Source of the DNA: Aeribacillus composti
GTDB taxonomy: Bacteria; Bacillota; Bacilli; Bacillales; Aeribacillaceae
Length of the DNA stretch: 64,000 nucleotides
Assembly: GCF_007827555.1 (NCBI RefSeq)
Contig: NZ_VISS01000002.1
Span: 62,001 to 126,000, forward strand
Direction: 5' to 3'
Shown here: positions 10,045-21,749 of the stretch, piece after piece
How positions within the stretch are numbered: position 1 is the first letter of the stretch
Layout of the letters: every line of letters begins with the position of its first letter
Made by a program: the position numbers and the translations under genes
The notes under the pieces: generated by a model
The model's input: only the letters and a program-made list of their open reading frames with translations
Databases searched by the model: none
What the model was told of the DNA's origin: nothing

Positions 10045-11238
10045 ATGCGGAACAATTGGTTGTTATATTTTACAGGCTTCGTTCAGGTAATAGCGGAAGG
10101 AACCGGCTCAGAAAGAATGTTGAACGATTGCACGCGGCTTGGCATTGTCACAATAAATGTAAAGCGGCTGGAAAACGGTGCAATTTCTTTTTTTATACGC
10201 CTTAAAGATGTACAGGCTTTACGAAAAGTAGTTCGTAAACATGAATGTAAGTGCACCTTTCACCAAAGGATAGGATTTCCATTTTTATTAAAAAAATCAT
10301 GGAGAAATTTTGGTTTTGTTATTGGAATTGTTCTGTTCATTGCCATTACATTTCTTTTATCCAACATGATTTGGCATATTGAAATAAAAGGGGCTAGTCC
10401 GAAAACAGAGCATTTAATACAAAAAGAATTGGACAAAATAGGAATTAAAAGAGGGACGTTTCAGTTTTTGACATCGAGCAATCAAACAGTTCAAAATCGT
10501 TTGATGAGCCAAATAGATGATATAACATGGATCGGTGTCAAATTAAAAGGAACGACATATTCTCTGGAAGTAGCCGAAAAGAAAAAAGAGCAAAAAAGCA
10601 AAGTGGAGGGGCCGAGGCATTTAGTGGCCGCGAAGGAAGCTGTTATAGCAAAAATGTATGTTGAAAAAGGACAACCTTTAGTAGACGTTCATGATTTTGT
10701 TAGAAAAGGACAAATATTAGTTTCCGGTGTAGTTGGAGAAGGTGATAAAATACGAAAAGTGGCAGCAGACGGAGAAATATTAGGCGAAACTTGGTATATT
10801 TCAACAGTGGAGGTGCCGCTTCAAACAACTTTCCAGTTATTTTCAGGAAAGTCAGTCACGAAGCATTTTCTCTCCTTTCGTTCTTTTTCCCTTCCTATTT
10901 GGGGGATGTTTCGCAATGATGAATCGGAATATCCGCAATATGCGGTGGAGCGAGACGAGCGTCCATTAAAATTTTTAAAATGGGATCTTCCAGTTAACTA
11001 TAAGAAAGAAACGATTCGTGAGACGGAAACCTTTCACAGAAAATATTCTGTGGATGAAGCGAAACGGCAAGCGATTGCTGCCGGGAAAAATGACTTAATT
11101 CGAAAACTTGGAAAAGATGTCAAAATTGTTGGCGAAAAAGTTTTGCACGAAGACGTCGAGAATGGTAAAGTAAGATTGAAAATACACTTCCAAGTTATTG
11201 AAAACATTGTAAAAATAAAACGGGTTCAGGGAGATTAG
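10045..11238 (+). CDS. yqfD: Sporulation protein YqfD
   Basis: A 397-residue protein with one clear membrane segment near residues 89-112 (FVIGIVLFIAITFLLSNMIW) and a large C-terminal region. It belongs to the YqfD stage IV sporulation family. The ATG at 10045 is preferred because AGGGGGATC precedes it; an upstream in-frame ATG at 10006 lies inside yqfC. The pairing with yqfC implies mother-cell expression. No enzymatic motif is visible. Confidence 0.9.
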   Translation: MRNNWLLYFTGFVQVIAEGTGSERMLNDCTRLGIVTINVKRLENGAISFFIRLKDVQALRKVVRKHECKCTFHQRIGFPFLLKKSWRNFGFVIGIVLFIAITFLLSNMIWHIEIKGASPKTEHLIQKELDKIGIKRGTFQFLTSSNQTVQNRLMSQIDDITWIGVKLKGTTYSLEVAEKKKEQKSKVEGPRHLVAAKEAVIAKMYVEKGQPLVDVHDFVRKGQILVSGVVGEGDKIRKVAADGEILGETWYISTVEVPLQTTFQLFSGKSVTKHFLSFRSFSLPIWGMFRNDESEYPQYAVERDERPLKFLKWDLPVNYKKETIRETETFHRKYSVDEAKRQAIAAGKNDLIRKLGKDVKIVGEKVLHEDVENGKVRLKIHFQVIENIVKIKRVQGD

Positions 11239-11241
11239 AGA

Positions 11242-12204
11242 ATGACAGAAGATTTAGTCACAATCAGCCAGAGTTTAGAAAATCCGAATGAAGCCATTAA
11301 TTTATTTGGGATTCATGATGTTCATTTAAAAAGAATTGAAGAAGAGTTAAACGTATCGATCATTTCGCGCGGTGAAGCGGTATATGTTTCAGGAGATAAA
11401 GAAAAAGCTGAACTGGTTGAAGACATCTTGAAATCCCTTCTTTCGGTTATTCGAAAAGGAATTTCGATTAACGAACAAGACGTACTTTATGCAACAAAAA
11501 TGGCGAAAAGTGGGAAGATCGATGAATTTGAATCCCTATACGATGAAGAAGTTGCGAAAAATGCAAAAGGAAAAACCATTCGTGTAAAAACGCTAGGTCA
11601 ACGAAAGTATTTTCAAGCAATTAAAACGCATGATTTAGTATTTGGAATCGGTCCAGCAGGAACAGGAAAAACGTTTCTCGCTGTTGTCATGGCCGTCCAT
11701 TGCTTGAAAAATGGGCTTGTAAATAAAATCATATTAACGCGGCCGGCCGTTGAAGCTGGTGAAAATTTAGGTTTTTTGCCCGGCGATTTAAAAGAAAAGG
11801 TAGATCCTTATTTAAGACCTTTATATGATGCTCTACACGATATTTTAGGCGTGGACCATACGGAGCGCTTGTTAGAAAGAGGAGTTATTGAAATTGCTCC
11901 ATTGGCGTATATGCGCGGAAGAACACTTGAGGATGCGTTCGTTATTTTAGATGAAGCGCAAAATACAACAACTCAGCAAATGAAAATGTTTCTAACCCGT
12001 TTAGGCTTTGGATCCAAAATGGTCATTACAGGCGACCTGACACAAGTGGATTTGCCCAAAGGAGTAAAATCAGGACTGCTTGAAGCGAATGAAAAATTAT
12101 CGGGCATTCGGGGCATTTCATTCGTATATTTAAAGGAAACTGATGTCGTGCGGCACCCGCTCGTTTCAAAAATTATTGAGGCTTATGAAAAAGATGATCA
12201 GTAA
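11242..12204 (+). CDS. phoH: PhoH-family ATPase
   Basis: A 320-residue PhoH-like protein. The Walker A motif GPAGTGKT is near residue 135 and Walker B (FVILDEAQN) near residue 232; the N-terminal 100 residues form the usual accessory domain. The family comprises RNA-associated ATPases and helicases, and in Bacillus phoH sits in the cluster with ybeY and era that links to ribosome and RNA quality control. It starts 3 nt after yqfD. A hairpin follows the stop before pgpH. Despite the name there is no PhoP box here. Confidence 0.95.
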   Translation: MTEDLVTISQSLENPNEAINLFGIHDVHLKRIEEELNVSIISRGEAVYVSGDKEKAELVEDILKSLLSVIRKGISINEQDVLYATKMAKSGKIDEFESLYDEEVAKNAKGKTIRVKTLGQRKYFQAIKTHDLVFGIGPAGTGKTFLAVVMAVHCLKNGLVNKIILTRPAVEAGENLGFLPGDLKEKVDPYLRPLYDALHDILGVDHTERLLERGVIEIAPLAYMRGRTLEDAFVILDEAQNTTTQQMKMFLTRLGFGSKMVITGDLTQVDLPKGVKSGLLEANEKLSGIRGISFVYLKETDVVRHPLVSKIIEAYEKDDQ

Positions 12205-12236
12205 GACCCGCTCATCATGACCGGGTCATTTTTTGC
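12205..12236 (+). terminator. Hairpin after phoH
   Basis: GACCCG (12205-12210) pairs with CGGGTC (12222-12227), followed by ATTTTTT. The stem is short, so read-through into pgpH is likely. Confidence 0.5.
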
Positions 12237-12264
12237 ATAGAATTGATCGGAGGTGCTGTGACAA

Positions 12265-14397
12265 ATGAAAAGAAAAATGGATCGCAAAGACAGGAAACAG
12301 CCGATATTCCATTTTTTGAAAAAAATGCAATCCCTTCATCTTTTCTTATATCCCGTTATTGGAGTAATTTTGTTTACCGTTTTATACAGCAATGTAGAAC
12401 CGGACACGTTTGATGCCAAATTATTTTCAGTATCCGACCAAACGATTTACGCACCTGTTACCGTTGTCGATAAGGAAATGACGGAAAAGAGAAGAGAAGA
12501 AGCTGCTGAAAGCGTGGAAGATCAATATGTGCTAAAAAAAGAATATGCGGACAACAGTGTGGATTTGGTCGAATCTTTATTTGATGCCATCATGGAGGCT
12601 TCTTCTAATGCCGAAATGAGCAGCAAAGAGAAGCTTGACAGGCTTAAAAGCAGTTTAGGAGATATGTATGATAAATATCCTGAAAGCGTATATACATCGT
12701 TGTTAAGTGCGAATGAAGGACAGCTTACGCTGGCGAAAGATGCGGTTGTTACGGCTGTCAATGAAACGATGAGCGAGCCGATTCCGGCTGAAAAATTAGA
12801 AGAAGCGAGAAACAAAGTGAAAGAACGGCTTCAAAACGTGAATTTGCCGGATAAGATACGCTCAGCAGCTGAAGAGATTGGACGCAGCGCAATTATTTCC
12901 AATTATGTATTTGACCCTAAATCAACAGATGAAAAGCGGGAAGAAGCAAAAGAAAAAGTGCAGGAGGTTCAAATTAAGCAAGGTCAAATTATAGTCGAAG
13001 AGGGCCAATTAATTGACAGGGAAGTATATAGAAAGCTGGAATTGTTGGGCCTTTTAGATAATAAGTACACATTTCAGCCGATCATTGGTCTTTTCATTTT
13101 AGTCTTATTAGTGATGATCTATCTTGCATATTTTTTTGAAAAAGAAAAGAACTCGTTCTTTACGAGTAAAAACCAGTCATTGCTTCTCTTTACCATCATC
13201 CTGGCGATAACGTTAACGGTCATGAAGATTATCAGCTTATTTCAAAAAATGGACTATTCTCATATCGGCTTTATTGTCCCGGTGCTGATGGGAGTCATGT
13301 TGACAAAGCTTTTGATTAATGACCGCCTTGCGTTCGTGACAAGCATTATATATGCTTTTTGCGGAAGCTTGATTTTTAATGATGGAGTCACTGGCACATT
13401 TAATTTTACAATTGGTCTTTACTACTTATGCGGGTGCATCGCAGCCATTCTGTTTCTAGGGGAACATAACGTCCGTTCGAAAATTTTACAAGCTGGTCTT
13501 TTCGTTTCGGCTGTTAATATTGTTGTGATCACCGCTATTTTATTCATTCAAAATGGAATTTATTCGAATCTAGAGATCGGTTCTTATTTTCTTATGGCGA
13601 TTGTATCAGGTGTTATCTCTTCCGTCTTGACAATCGGTTTAATGCCTTTTTTTGAATCAGGTTTTGGCATTTTATCGACGATGAAGCTGATTGAACTGTC
13701 GAATCCGAATCATCCTTTATTAAGGAAAATATTAACGGAGGCGCCTGGTACTTATCATCACAGTGTAATGGTGGCCAATCTAGCCGAGGCTGCTTGCGAA
13801 GCGATCGGTGCGAATGGATTGTTGGCAAGAGTTGGAAGCTACTATCACGATATCGGCAAGACGAAACGGCCGCGCTATTTTATTGAAAACCAAATGAACA
13901 TGGAAAATCCGCATGATAAATTGTCCCCTCAGCTAAGCAAAAACATTATTATTGCTCATGCTGAAGAGGGAGCAGAAATGTTAAGGAAGCATAAAATGCC
14001 GAAAGAATTTATCGATATTGCTCTGCAGCATCATGGAACATCGCTTTTAAAATTTTTCTACCATAAAGCCCAAGAAAATAGTGATCAGCCTATTTTGGAA
14101 AGTGAGTTTAGATATCCGGGTCCGAAGCCGCAAACGCGGGAGATTGCCGTTATTTGTATCGCTGACAGTGTAGAAGCAGCTGTTCGTTCAATGAAAAATC
14201 CGATGCCCGAAAAAATTGAAAAGCTTGTTCGTTCCATCATAAAAGATAAACTTCAAGACGGGCAATTCGACGAATGTGATATAACGTTTAAAGAGCTTGA
14301 AACGGTGGCAAAAATATTGTGTGAAACATTGAAGGGGATTTTTCATTCAAGAATTGAATATCCGGAATTTCATGAAAAGAAGGTGAAGAAAACATGA
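12265..14397 (+). CDS. pgpH: Cyclic-di-AMP phosphodiesterase PgpH (7TM-HD)
   Basis: A 710-residue membrane phosphodiesterase that hydrolyses c-di-AMP. Order of parts: a membrane segment near residues 30-45, an extracellular 7TMR-HDED domain (about 50-270), seven membrane helices (about 275-480), then a cytoplasmic HD domain. TYHHSVMVANLAEAA, then YYHDIGKTKRP with the HD pair, and ALQHHGT supply the metal ligands. It controls the c-di-AMP pool and so potassium and wall homeostasis. It overlaps ybeY by 4 nt (ATGA). Confidence 0.97.
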   Translation: MKRKMDRKDRKQPIFHFLKKMQSLHLFLYPVIGVILFTVLYSNVEPDTFDAKLFSVSDQTIYAPVTVVDKEMTEKRREEAAESVEDQYVLKKEYADNSVDLVESLFDAIMEASSNAEMSSKEKLDRLKSSLGDMYDKYPESVYTSLLSANEGQLTLAKDAVVTAVNETMSEPIPAEKLEEARNKVKERLQNVNLPDKIRSAAEEIGRSAIISNYVFDPKSTDEKREEAKEKVQEVQIKQGQIIVEEGQLIDREVYRKLELLGLLDNKYTFQPIIGLFILVLLVMIYLAYFFEKEKNSFFTSKNQSLLLFTIILAITLTVMKIISLFQKMDYSHIGFIVPVLMGVMLTKLLINDRLAFVTSIIYAFCGSLIFNDGVTGTFNFTIGLYYLCGCIAAILFLGEHNVRSKILQAGLFVSAVNIVVITAILFIQNGIYSNLEIGSYFLMAIVSGVISSVLTIGLMPFFESGFGILSTMKLIELSNPNHPLLRKILTEAPGTYHHSVMVANLAEAACEAIGANGLLARVGSYYHDIGKTKRPRYFIENQMNMENPHDKLSPQLSKNIIIAHAEEGAEMLRKHKMPKEFIDIALQHHGTSLLKFFYHKAQENSDQPILESEFRYPGPKPQTREIAVICIADSVEAAVRSMKNPMPEKIEKLVRSIIKDKLQDGQFDECDITFKELETVAKILCETLKGIFHSRIEYPEFHEKKVKKT

Positions 14398-14870
14398 CAT
14401 TATCCATTGACATTTTCGACCAGACGGAAACACTCTCTTCTGAGGAAATAGAAACGATCGAAAATTTGCTGCAATTTGCTGCTTTAGAAGAACGTGTTCC
14501 CAAAGATTCGGAAGTATCTATAACCTTTGTTACTAATAAACACATTCAAGAGATCAATCGGGATTACCGGGGAAAAGATCAGCCGACAGATGTGATTTCA
14601 TTTGCGCTTGAAGAAACAGGAGAAGATGAAGTGGAGATCCAAGGTGCTGATCTCCCCCCTCATTTAGGGGATATCATTATCTCAATAGAAAAAGCGAAAG
14701 AGCAAGCAGAAGAATACGGCCACTCATTTATGAGAGAGCTCGGATTTTTATCTGTTCACGGCTTTTTGCATTTATTAGGTTATGATCATATGACAAAAGA
14801 AGAAGAAGAAAAAATGTTTTCAAGGCAAAAGGAAATTTTAGAGAAATTTGGATTGAAAAGAACAGGATAA
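14394..14870 (+). CDS. ybeY: Endoribonuclease YbeY
   Basis: A 158-residue zinc endoribonuclease of 16S rRNA maturation and ribosome quality control. The metal-binding motif HGFLHLLGYDH (three histidines) is intact near residues 121-131. Its start overlaps the pgpH stop, so translation is probably coupled. Neighbours phoH and era are functional partners in ribosome and RNA metabolism. Confidence 0.97.
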   Translation: MTLSIDIFDQTETLSSEEIETIENLLQFAALEERVPKDSEVSITFVTNKHIQEINRDYRGKDQPTDVISFALEETGEDEVEIQGADLPPHLGDIIISIEKAKEQAEEYGHSFMRELGFLSVHGFLHLLGYDHMTKEEEEKMFSRQKEILEKFGLKRTG

Positions 14871-14872
14871 AC

Positions 14873-15232
14873 ATGAAGACTTTGTTGAAAAGCTTTTATT
14901 TTGCCGTACAAGGAATAGCTGCAGCCTTCCAATCCGAGCGGAACTTTAGAATTCATGTGACAGCTGCGATCATCGTGATCGCAGCCGGATTATTTTTCAA
15001 CATTAGCTTAATTGAATGGATTGTCATTCTCCTATTAATTGGCGGAATGTTAGCTTTAGAGCTGGTCAATACTGCCATTGAGCGAATCGCTGATGCTGTG
15101 TCGAAAGAATTTCATCCTCTGCTTAAAACTGCAAAAGATGCAGCTGCAGGAGCAGTATTGGTTTATGCAGCCGTTTCGGTTGTCATCGGATTCATCATTT
15201 TTGCCCCCAAAATAATTGAAGTTTTTTCGTGA
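14873..15232 (+). CDS. dgkA: Undecaprenol kinase (DgkA family)
   Basis: A 119-residue integral membrane kinase with three predicted helices. The signature ALELVNTAIERIADAV, which holds the catalytic glutamates, is intact. Gram-positive members phosphorylate undecaprenol rather than diacylglycerol and so recycle the lipid carrier for wall synthesis; this is family knowledge, not shown here. It begins 2 nt after ybeY. Confidence 0.93.
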   Translation: MKTLLKSFYFAVQGIAAAFQSERNFRIHVTAAIIVIAAGLFFNISLIEWIVILLLIGGMLALELVNTAIERIADAVSKEFHPLLKTAKDAAAGAVLVYAAVSVVIGFIIFAPKIIEVFS

Positions 15233-15282
15233 AAAATGTAGAATTTTCTGAAAAAATAAACGTGAAATTAAATGAAAAATGA

Positions 15283-16627
<1,345 letters not shown>

Positions 16628-16739
16628 TTGACTTGAAGGAAGTTAGAAATATTTTCAAAACATGAAAATGAGTCAAAAAGGCTATGATAACAATGAATTG
16701 GATATAGCTTAGGAACAACGACAGAAAGGTGGGGATAAT

Positions 16740-16880
16740 ATGTTAGATTTTACCTGGAAAGTATTCACGTTTACAGGTAATATTGACACATATCTCCTTT
16801 TTAAAGAGCTTGAAAAGGAGCGGACGAAAGATTGTCAAATGAAGGAAGAAGAGCGGACTGAGGTTGATCTCCCTGTTTAG
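16740..16880 (+). CDS. yqzL: YqzL family small protein
   Basis: A 46-residue protein with the family N-terminus MLDFTWKVFTFTGNIDTYLL followed by a charged tail. AAAGGTGGGG lies before the ATG. It is conserved between era and recO in many Bacillaceae and often missed because of its size. Function unknown. Confidence 0.9.
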   Translation: MLDFTWKVFTFTGNIDTYLLFKELEKERTKDCQMKEEERTEVDLPV

Positions 16881-16910
16881 TAGTGCTGTATCCAATAGGA
16901 TGGTGGAGAA

Positions 16911-17663
16911 ATGCTTGTAAAGACGGAAGGAATTGTCATTCGTACAACGGAATATGGTGAGACCAATAAAGTTGTTACAATATATACAAGGGAGTTTGGG
17001 AAAGTTGGTGTAATGGCACGGGGCGCAAATAAACCGAACAGCCGCCTCGCAGCTGTTACCCAACTTTTTACGTATGGAAATTTTTTGTATCATCAATCTT
17101 CTGGATTGGGCAATTTAAGCCAAGGAGAAATCATTTCCGCTTTTAGAGAGATTAAGGAAAATATTTTTTTGACTGCATATGCTTCATATATTGTAGAGCT
17201 CCTTGATAAAGGAACAGATGAAAAAGACAGAAACCCTTTTTTGTTTGAGCTCTTATTTCAAACACTTCATCTGCTGAATGAAGAAAAGGATGCGGAAATT
17301 TTGACCAATATATTTGAAATAAAGATGCTCAACGTTCTCGGTTTATATCCCGAATTAAACAAATGTGCAGTAAGCGGCGAAACAAACGGACCGTTTCATT
17401 TTTCATTAAAAGAAAACGGATTGATTTGCAGCCGCTGTTTTGAAAAAGATCCTTACAGGCTCAATATTTCTCAGAAGACAGTGAAGCTGTTGCAGCTGTT
17501 TTATTCTATTGACTTAAACCGCATTGGTCAAATATCCGTTTCCGCTGAAACAAAAAAAGAACTGAGATTTGTTCTTGATCAATATTATCAGGAATATGCA
17601 GGTCTATCGCTGAAATCGAAAAAATTTTTAAATCAGCTTGACAGTTTAAAAGAAATGTTGTAA
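16911..17663 (+). CDS. recO: DNA repair protein RecO
   Basis: A 250-residue recombination mediator that loads RecA with RecR and anneals strands. It has an N-terminal OB fold (VKTEGIVIRTTEYGETNKVV) and a C-terminal helical domain holding cysteine pairs (NKCAVSGE, ICSRC) that resemble the zinc-binding site. Last gene of the phoH-to-recO cluster; a T-box leader follows. Confidence 0.96.
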   Translation: MLVKTEGIVIRTTEYGETNKVVTIYTREFGKVGVMARGANKPNSRLAAVTQLFTYGNFLYHQSSGLGNLSQGEIISAFREIKENIFLTAYASYIVELLDKGTDEKDRNPFLFELLFQTLHLLNEEKDAEILTNIFEIKMLNVLGLYPELNKCAVSGETNGPFHFSLKENGLICSRCFEKDPYRLNISQKTVKLLQLFYSIDLNRIGQISVSAETKKELRFVLDQYYQEYAGLSLKSKKFLNQLDSLKEML

Positions 17664-17784
17664 ACCATATACATGGATGTGAAACCTTTCAAATGAAGGA
17701 TTTATCCCCCCCTCATGCTGTTAGAAAAAGCGATTTAATGTCATGTAATGAGCGGAAATGATACATGTCAAATTGAATAATAAA

Positions 17785-17985
17785 ATGCGATGAAGGAAAA
17801 GAGTACCTGCAATCTTCATAGAAAGCGACCTTAGGATGGTGCGAGCTAAGGTATGAGGATGCAGGGAACGGCGTTCCAGAGCAATAACGGTTTACGAGAG
17901 GCTGAAACGTTTTTCAGCAAATAGGGTGGAACCGCGGGTCATCCCGTCCCTATGCAACTTTGTTGCATTAGGGACGGTTTTTATT
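17785..17985 (+). ncRNA. Glycine T-box riboswitch upstream of glyQS
   Basis: Stem I (about 17793-17876) includes GAGTACC and the distal GGATGGTGCGAG loop. The specifier loop reads GAACGGCG with GGC (Gly) at 17870-17872. The T-box proper, AGGGTGGAACCGCGGG, is at 17923-17938. The terminator stem runs from CCGTCCC (17944) to GGGACGG and TTTTTATTTT. Uncharged tRNA-Gly should favour the antiterminator and switch on glyQS. Confidence 0.97.
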
Positions 17986-18023
17986 TTGTTCGAACATAAC
18001 TTAATTGTGGAGGTGCATGATGA

Positions 18024-18914
18024 ATGAACATTCAAGAAATGATTTTGACGCTGCAAAAGCATTGGGCCGATCATGGATGTATTTTGATGCAGGCATATGA
18101 TGTAGAAAAAGGTGCCGGAACCATGAGCCCATACACATTTCTTCGCTCCATCGGGCCAGAACCGTGGAATGTTGCTTACGTAGAGCCGTCAAGAAGACCT
18201 GCTGACGGAAGGTATGGGGAAAATCCGAACCGCCTTTATCAACACCATCAATTCCAAGTCATTATGAAGCCGTCTCCGAAAAACATACAAGAAATTTATT
18301 TAGATTCATTAAAGGCTCTTGGAATTGATCCGCTGGAACATGACATCCGCTTTGTGGAAGATAACTGGGAAAATCCTTCTCTCGGCTGCGCAGGGCTTGG
18401 CTGGGAAGTTTGGCTTGACGGAATGGAAATTACTCAATTCACGTATTTTCAGCAGGTCGGAGGACTGGAATGCAAACCGATTTCTGTTGAAATAACTTAT
18501 GGAATAGAGCGTTTGGCGTCTTATATTCAAGAAAAAGAAAATGTATTTGACCTTGAATGGACAAACGGATTTACATATCGGGACATTTTTTATCAGCCTG
18601 AATATGAGCATTCCAAGTATACGTTCGAAACATCCGATACAAACATGCTATTTGAACTGTTTAATACGTATGAAAAAGAAGCGCACAGACAGATGGAATT
18701 AGGTCTCGTTCATCCAGCGTACGACTACGTTTTAAAATGCTCGCACACATTTAATTTGCTTGACGCAAAAGGAGCTATTTCTGTTACAGAACGAACCGGA
18801 TATATTGGCAGAGTGAGAAAGCTGGCAAGAAAAGTTGCCAAAACGTTTTATGAAGAACGGGAAAAACTCGGTTTTCCAATGCTGAAAAACAAGGGGGCCG
18901 AAAATCATGAATAA
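18024..18914 (+). CDS. glyQ: Glycyl-tRNA synthetase alpha subunit
   Basis: A 296-residue catalytic subunit of the bacterial alpha2beta2 glycyl-tRNA synthetase. Class II features and family sequence are clear ([36 protein letters not shown]). TGGAGGTG precedes the start; of two neighbouring ATGs, 18024 gives the standard N-terminus [11 protein letters not shown]. It overlaps glyS by 8 nt and is controlled by the T-box leader. Confidence 0.98.
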   Translation: MNIQEMILTLQKHWADHGCILMQAYDVEKGAGTMSPYTFLRSIGPEPWNVAYVEPSRRPADGRYGENPNRLYQHHQFQVIMKPSPKNIQEIYLDSLKALGIDPLEHDIRFVEDNWENPSLGCAGLGWEVWLDGMEITQFTYFQQVGGLECKPISVEITYGIERLASYIQEKENVFDLEWTNGFTYRDIFYQPEYEHSKYTFETSDTNMLFELFNTYEKEAHRQMELGLVHPAYDYVLKCSHTFNLLDAKGAISVTERTGYIGRVRKLARKVAKTFYEEREKLGFPMLKNKGAENHE

Positions 18915-20970
18915 ACGGGATTTACTTATCGAAATCGGGCTTGAAGAAATGCCTGCCGGCGTCATCCTGTCTTCGATTGATCAGCTGGCTGACAAAGTAG
19001 GAGCTTGGCTGGATGAACATCGCATTTCTTACGCCAAAATAAAAAAATATTCAACTCCTAGACGTCTTGCCGTCCTTGTAGAGGATGTAAATGAAAAACA
19101 GGAAGATTTGCTTGGCGAAGCAAAAGGACCGGCAAAAAAGATTGCGGTTGATGAGAATGGAAATTGGACAAAAGCAGCGTTAGGCTTTGCACGGAGCCAA
19201 GGAGCTTCCACAAACGACATATCCTTTAAAGAAGTAAACGGTGTTGAGTACGCTTTTGTTCAAACATTTCAAAAAGGGAAAGAAACGAAAGAACTGCTCC
19301 CAGGGTTAGAAGAGATTATTCAAACCATCCATTTTCCGAAAAATATGCGTTGGGGAAATTGGAATCTTCGCTATATCCGTCCGATCCAATGGTTAGTTGT
19401 CTTATTTGGACAAGACATCATTCCGTTTTCCATTACCGATGTTCCGACAGGAAATGTTACGTATGGCCATCGCTTTTTAGGGACGAAAGCGGAAATTTCC
19501 ACTCCACGCGATTATGAAAATACTTTGTTGAACCAGTTTGTTGTCGCCGATTATGAAAAACGAAAACAAATGATCATTCAACAGCTGGAGGAACTGGAAA
19601 GAAAGGAAAACTGGATCATCCCTGTTGATGAAGATTTGCTCGAGGAAGTTACAAACTTGGTGGAATATCCGACCGCCCTGTACGGTTCATTCGAAGACCA
19701 GTTTTTAACATTGCCTGAAGAAGTGTTAGTGACGACGATGAAGGAGCATCAGCGATATTTTCCTGTCAAAAATAAAGATGGAAAGCTGCTTCCGTTTTTT
19801 GTTACCGTAAAAAACGGGAATGATCAAAACATTGAAACGATTGCCAAGGGGAATGAAAAGGTCCTTCGGGCAAGACTTTCCGATGCAAATTTCTTCTACG
19901 AAGAAGACAAAAAGCTTGCCATCGATACCGCACTGGAGAAGCTTGAAAAAATTGTTTTTCATGAAGAACTGGGCTCCATCGGTGACAAGGTTCGCCGAAT
20001 TGTAAAATTATCAGAAAAGCTTAGCGAAAAGCTTGAATGCTCCAATGAGGAGAAAGCTTATATTAAACGGACTGCTTCCATTTGCAAATTTGACATTGTT
20101 ACGCAAATGGTTTATGAATTTCCTGAGCTTCAAGGAATTATGGGAGAAAAATACGCTCTTTTAAAGGGTGAACAGGAAGAGGTTGCAAAAGGAATAAATG
20201 AGCATTATATGCCGCGGCATGCTTCCGACAAGACGCCTGAAACGTTGAGCGGAGCCATTGTAGGGCTTGCGGACAAGCTGGATACAATTGCAGGATTTTT
20301 TTCGATCGGTTTGATTCCAACTGGCTCACAAGATCCGTATGCATTAAGAAGACAAGCAAGTGGCATTGTTCAAATTCTTCGAGCCAAACAATGGCGGCTT
20401 GAATTGGAGGAATTGTTCGACCTTGCTATAAATGTATATGGTTTAGAAAATAAAGACAATTTGAGAAAAGAATTGCTGTCGTTCTTCCAAATGAGAGTCA
20501 AATTTGCGCTTCATGAAGAAAATGTCCGCCATGATATAATTGAATCGGTATTACAATCCAATTACCATGAAGTTAATGCATATTTTGAGCGGGCTGCCGT
20601 TCTGTCAGAAGAAAGCCAAAAGGGTGACTTTAAAGAAGTAATTGAATCGCTGTCTCGTGTTGTCAACATCTCGTCTAAGGGCCAAGAGGGCAATATTAAA
20701 GAAGAGCTGTTCGAGAAGGAAGAAGAAAAAACATTGTATCAAGCGTATTTACGGCTTGAAGAAAATTTTGTAAAATTGCAAAAAGAGGGTAATTTTAAAG
20801 AAGCATTTTTGGAAATGAAAGCTTTAAAGCCGGTGATTGATCGTTATTTTGATAATATTATGGTAATGGCAGAGGATGAATCGGTTAAACAAAACAGGCT
20901 GTCCCAAATGGTACAATTAACAAAGATAATCACATCTTTTGCCAAAGTGAATGAAATTATCGTAAAATAA
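18907..20970 (+). CDS. glyS: Glycyl-tRNA synthetase beta subunit
   Basis: A 687-residue beta subunit, which binds tRNA-Gly and is needed for aminoacylation by GlyQ. The N-terminus [15 protein letters not shown] and the HD-like central region around [11 protein letters not shown] are typical, as is the C-terminal anticodon-binding DALR-like region. Translation is coupled to glyQ by overlap. A strong hairpin terminator follows. Confidence 0.98.
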   Translation: MNKRDLLIEIGLEEMPAGVILSSIDQLADKVGAWLDEHRISYAKIKKYSTPRRLAVLVEDVNEKQEDLLGEAKGPAKKIAVDENGNWTKAALGFARSQGASTNDISFKEVNGVEYAFVQTFQKGKETKELLPGLEEIIQTIHFPKNMRWGNWNLRYIRPIQWLVVLFGQDIIPFSITDVPTGNVTYGHRFLGTKAEISTPRDYENTLLNQFVVADYEKRKQMIIQQLEELERKENWIIPVDEDLLEEVTNLVEYPTALYGSFEDQFLTLPEEVLVTTMKEHQRYFPVKNKDGKLLPFFVTVKNGNDQNIETIAKGNEKVLRARLSDANFFYEEDKKLAIDTALEKLEKIVFHEELGSIGDKVRRIVKLSEKLSEKLECSNEEKAYIKRTASICKFDIVTQMVYEFPELQGIMGEKYALLKGEQEEVAKGINEHYMPRHASDKTPETLSGAIVGLADKLDTIAGFFSIGLIPTGSQDPYALRRQASGIVQILRAKQWRLELEELFDLAINVYGLENKDNLRKELLSFFQMRVKFALHEENVRHDIIESVLQSNYHEVNAYFERAAVLSEESQKGDFKEVIESLSRVVNISSKGQEGNIKEELFEKEEEKTLYQAYLRLEENFVKLQKEGNFKEAFLEMKALKPVIDRYFDNIMVMAEDESVKQNRLSQMVQLTKIITSFAKVNEIIVK

Positions 20971-20979
20971 ATGCAAATG

Positions 20980-21012
20980 GACGATTATCCCGAGGATAAT
21001 CGTCTTTCCTTT
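20980..21012 (+). terminator. Terminator of glyQS
   Basis: An 11-bp perfect stem, GACGATTATCC (20980-20990) with GGATAATCGTC (20994-21004), followed by TTTCCTTT. Confidence 0.8.
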
Positions 21013-21095
21013 CGCCGTAATGAGCAATAGAAAACCTTTTCAAAATATTGAAATCATATATAATATTTTTATAATGCAGCCTCTTTTTCAAGGTG

Positions 21096-21734
21096 GTGAG
21101 GACAATAGAGCTTAATAAACGGCAAGAACAAATATTGCAAATCGTTAAGGAGCATGGGCCAATTACAGGTGAGCATATTGCAGATCGTTTAAACTTGACA
21201 AGAGCTACGCTAAGACCTGATTTAGCAATTTTAACAATGGCTGGATACCTTGACGCAAGGCCGCGAGTCGGCTATTTTTATACAGGGAAATCAGGCGCCA
21301 ATTTGCTTGCAGAGAAATTAAAAAAGCTCCAAGTAAAAGATTTTCAGTCGATCCCAGTCGTTGTCAACGATAATGTTTCTGTTTATGATGCAATTTGTAC
21401 AATGTTTTTGGAAGATGTCGGGACATTATTTGTGGTAGATAATCAATCGTTGCTAGTGGGAGTGCTGTCGAGAAAAGATCTCCTCCGGGCAAGCATCGGC
21501 AAACAGGAATTAACCCAAATCCCCGTCAATATTATTATGACTAGAATGCCAAATATAACCGTATGCAAAAAGGAAGATCTTATTATTGATGTAGCAAGGA
21601 TTTTAATTGAAAAGCAAATCGATGCACTGCCCGTTGTAAAAGAAGTGGACGGCGGTTTTGAAGTGATAGGAAGAATTACGAAAACAAACATTACAAAAAT
21701 ATTGGTAAGATTAGTTGATGACGATATTATGTAA
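21096..21734 (+). CDS. ccpN: Transcriptional repressor CcpN
   Basis: A 212-residue repressor of gluconeogenic genes (gapB and pckA type targets in B. subtilis). It has an N-terminal winged helix-turn-helix (QEQILQIVKEHGPITGEHIA to RATLRPDLAIL) and two CBS domains (about residues 75-205). The start is uncertain. GTG at 21096 gives MRTIELNKRQ, but GGTGG at 21092-21096 lies 8 nt before an ATA at 21105, where a start codon would be best spaced. It is paired with ppsR, as in B. subtilis, where the partner modulates CcpN activity. Confidence 0.93.
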   Translation: MRTIELNKRQEQILQIVKEHGPITGEHIADRLNLTRATLRPDLAILTMAGYLDARPRVGYFYTGKSGANLLAEKLKKLQVKDFQSIPVVVNDNVSVYDAICTMFLEDVGTLFVVDNQSLLVGVLSRKDLLRASIGKQELTQIPVNIIMTRMPNITVCKKEDLIIDVARILIEKQIDALPVVKEVDGGFEVIGRITKTNITKILVRLVDDDIM

Positions 21735-21749
21735 GAATGGGGGATCCGA

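Noticed and set aside
17892-18192. Minus-strand frames over the T-box and glyQ start
   Set aside because: They overlap a certain T-box leader and glyQ and have no supporting signals.
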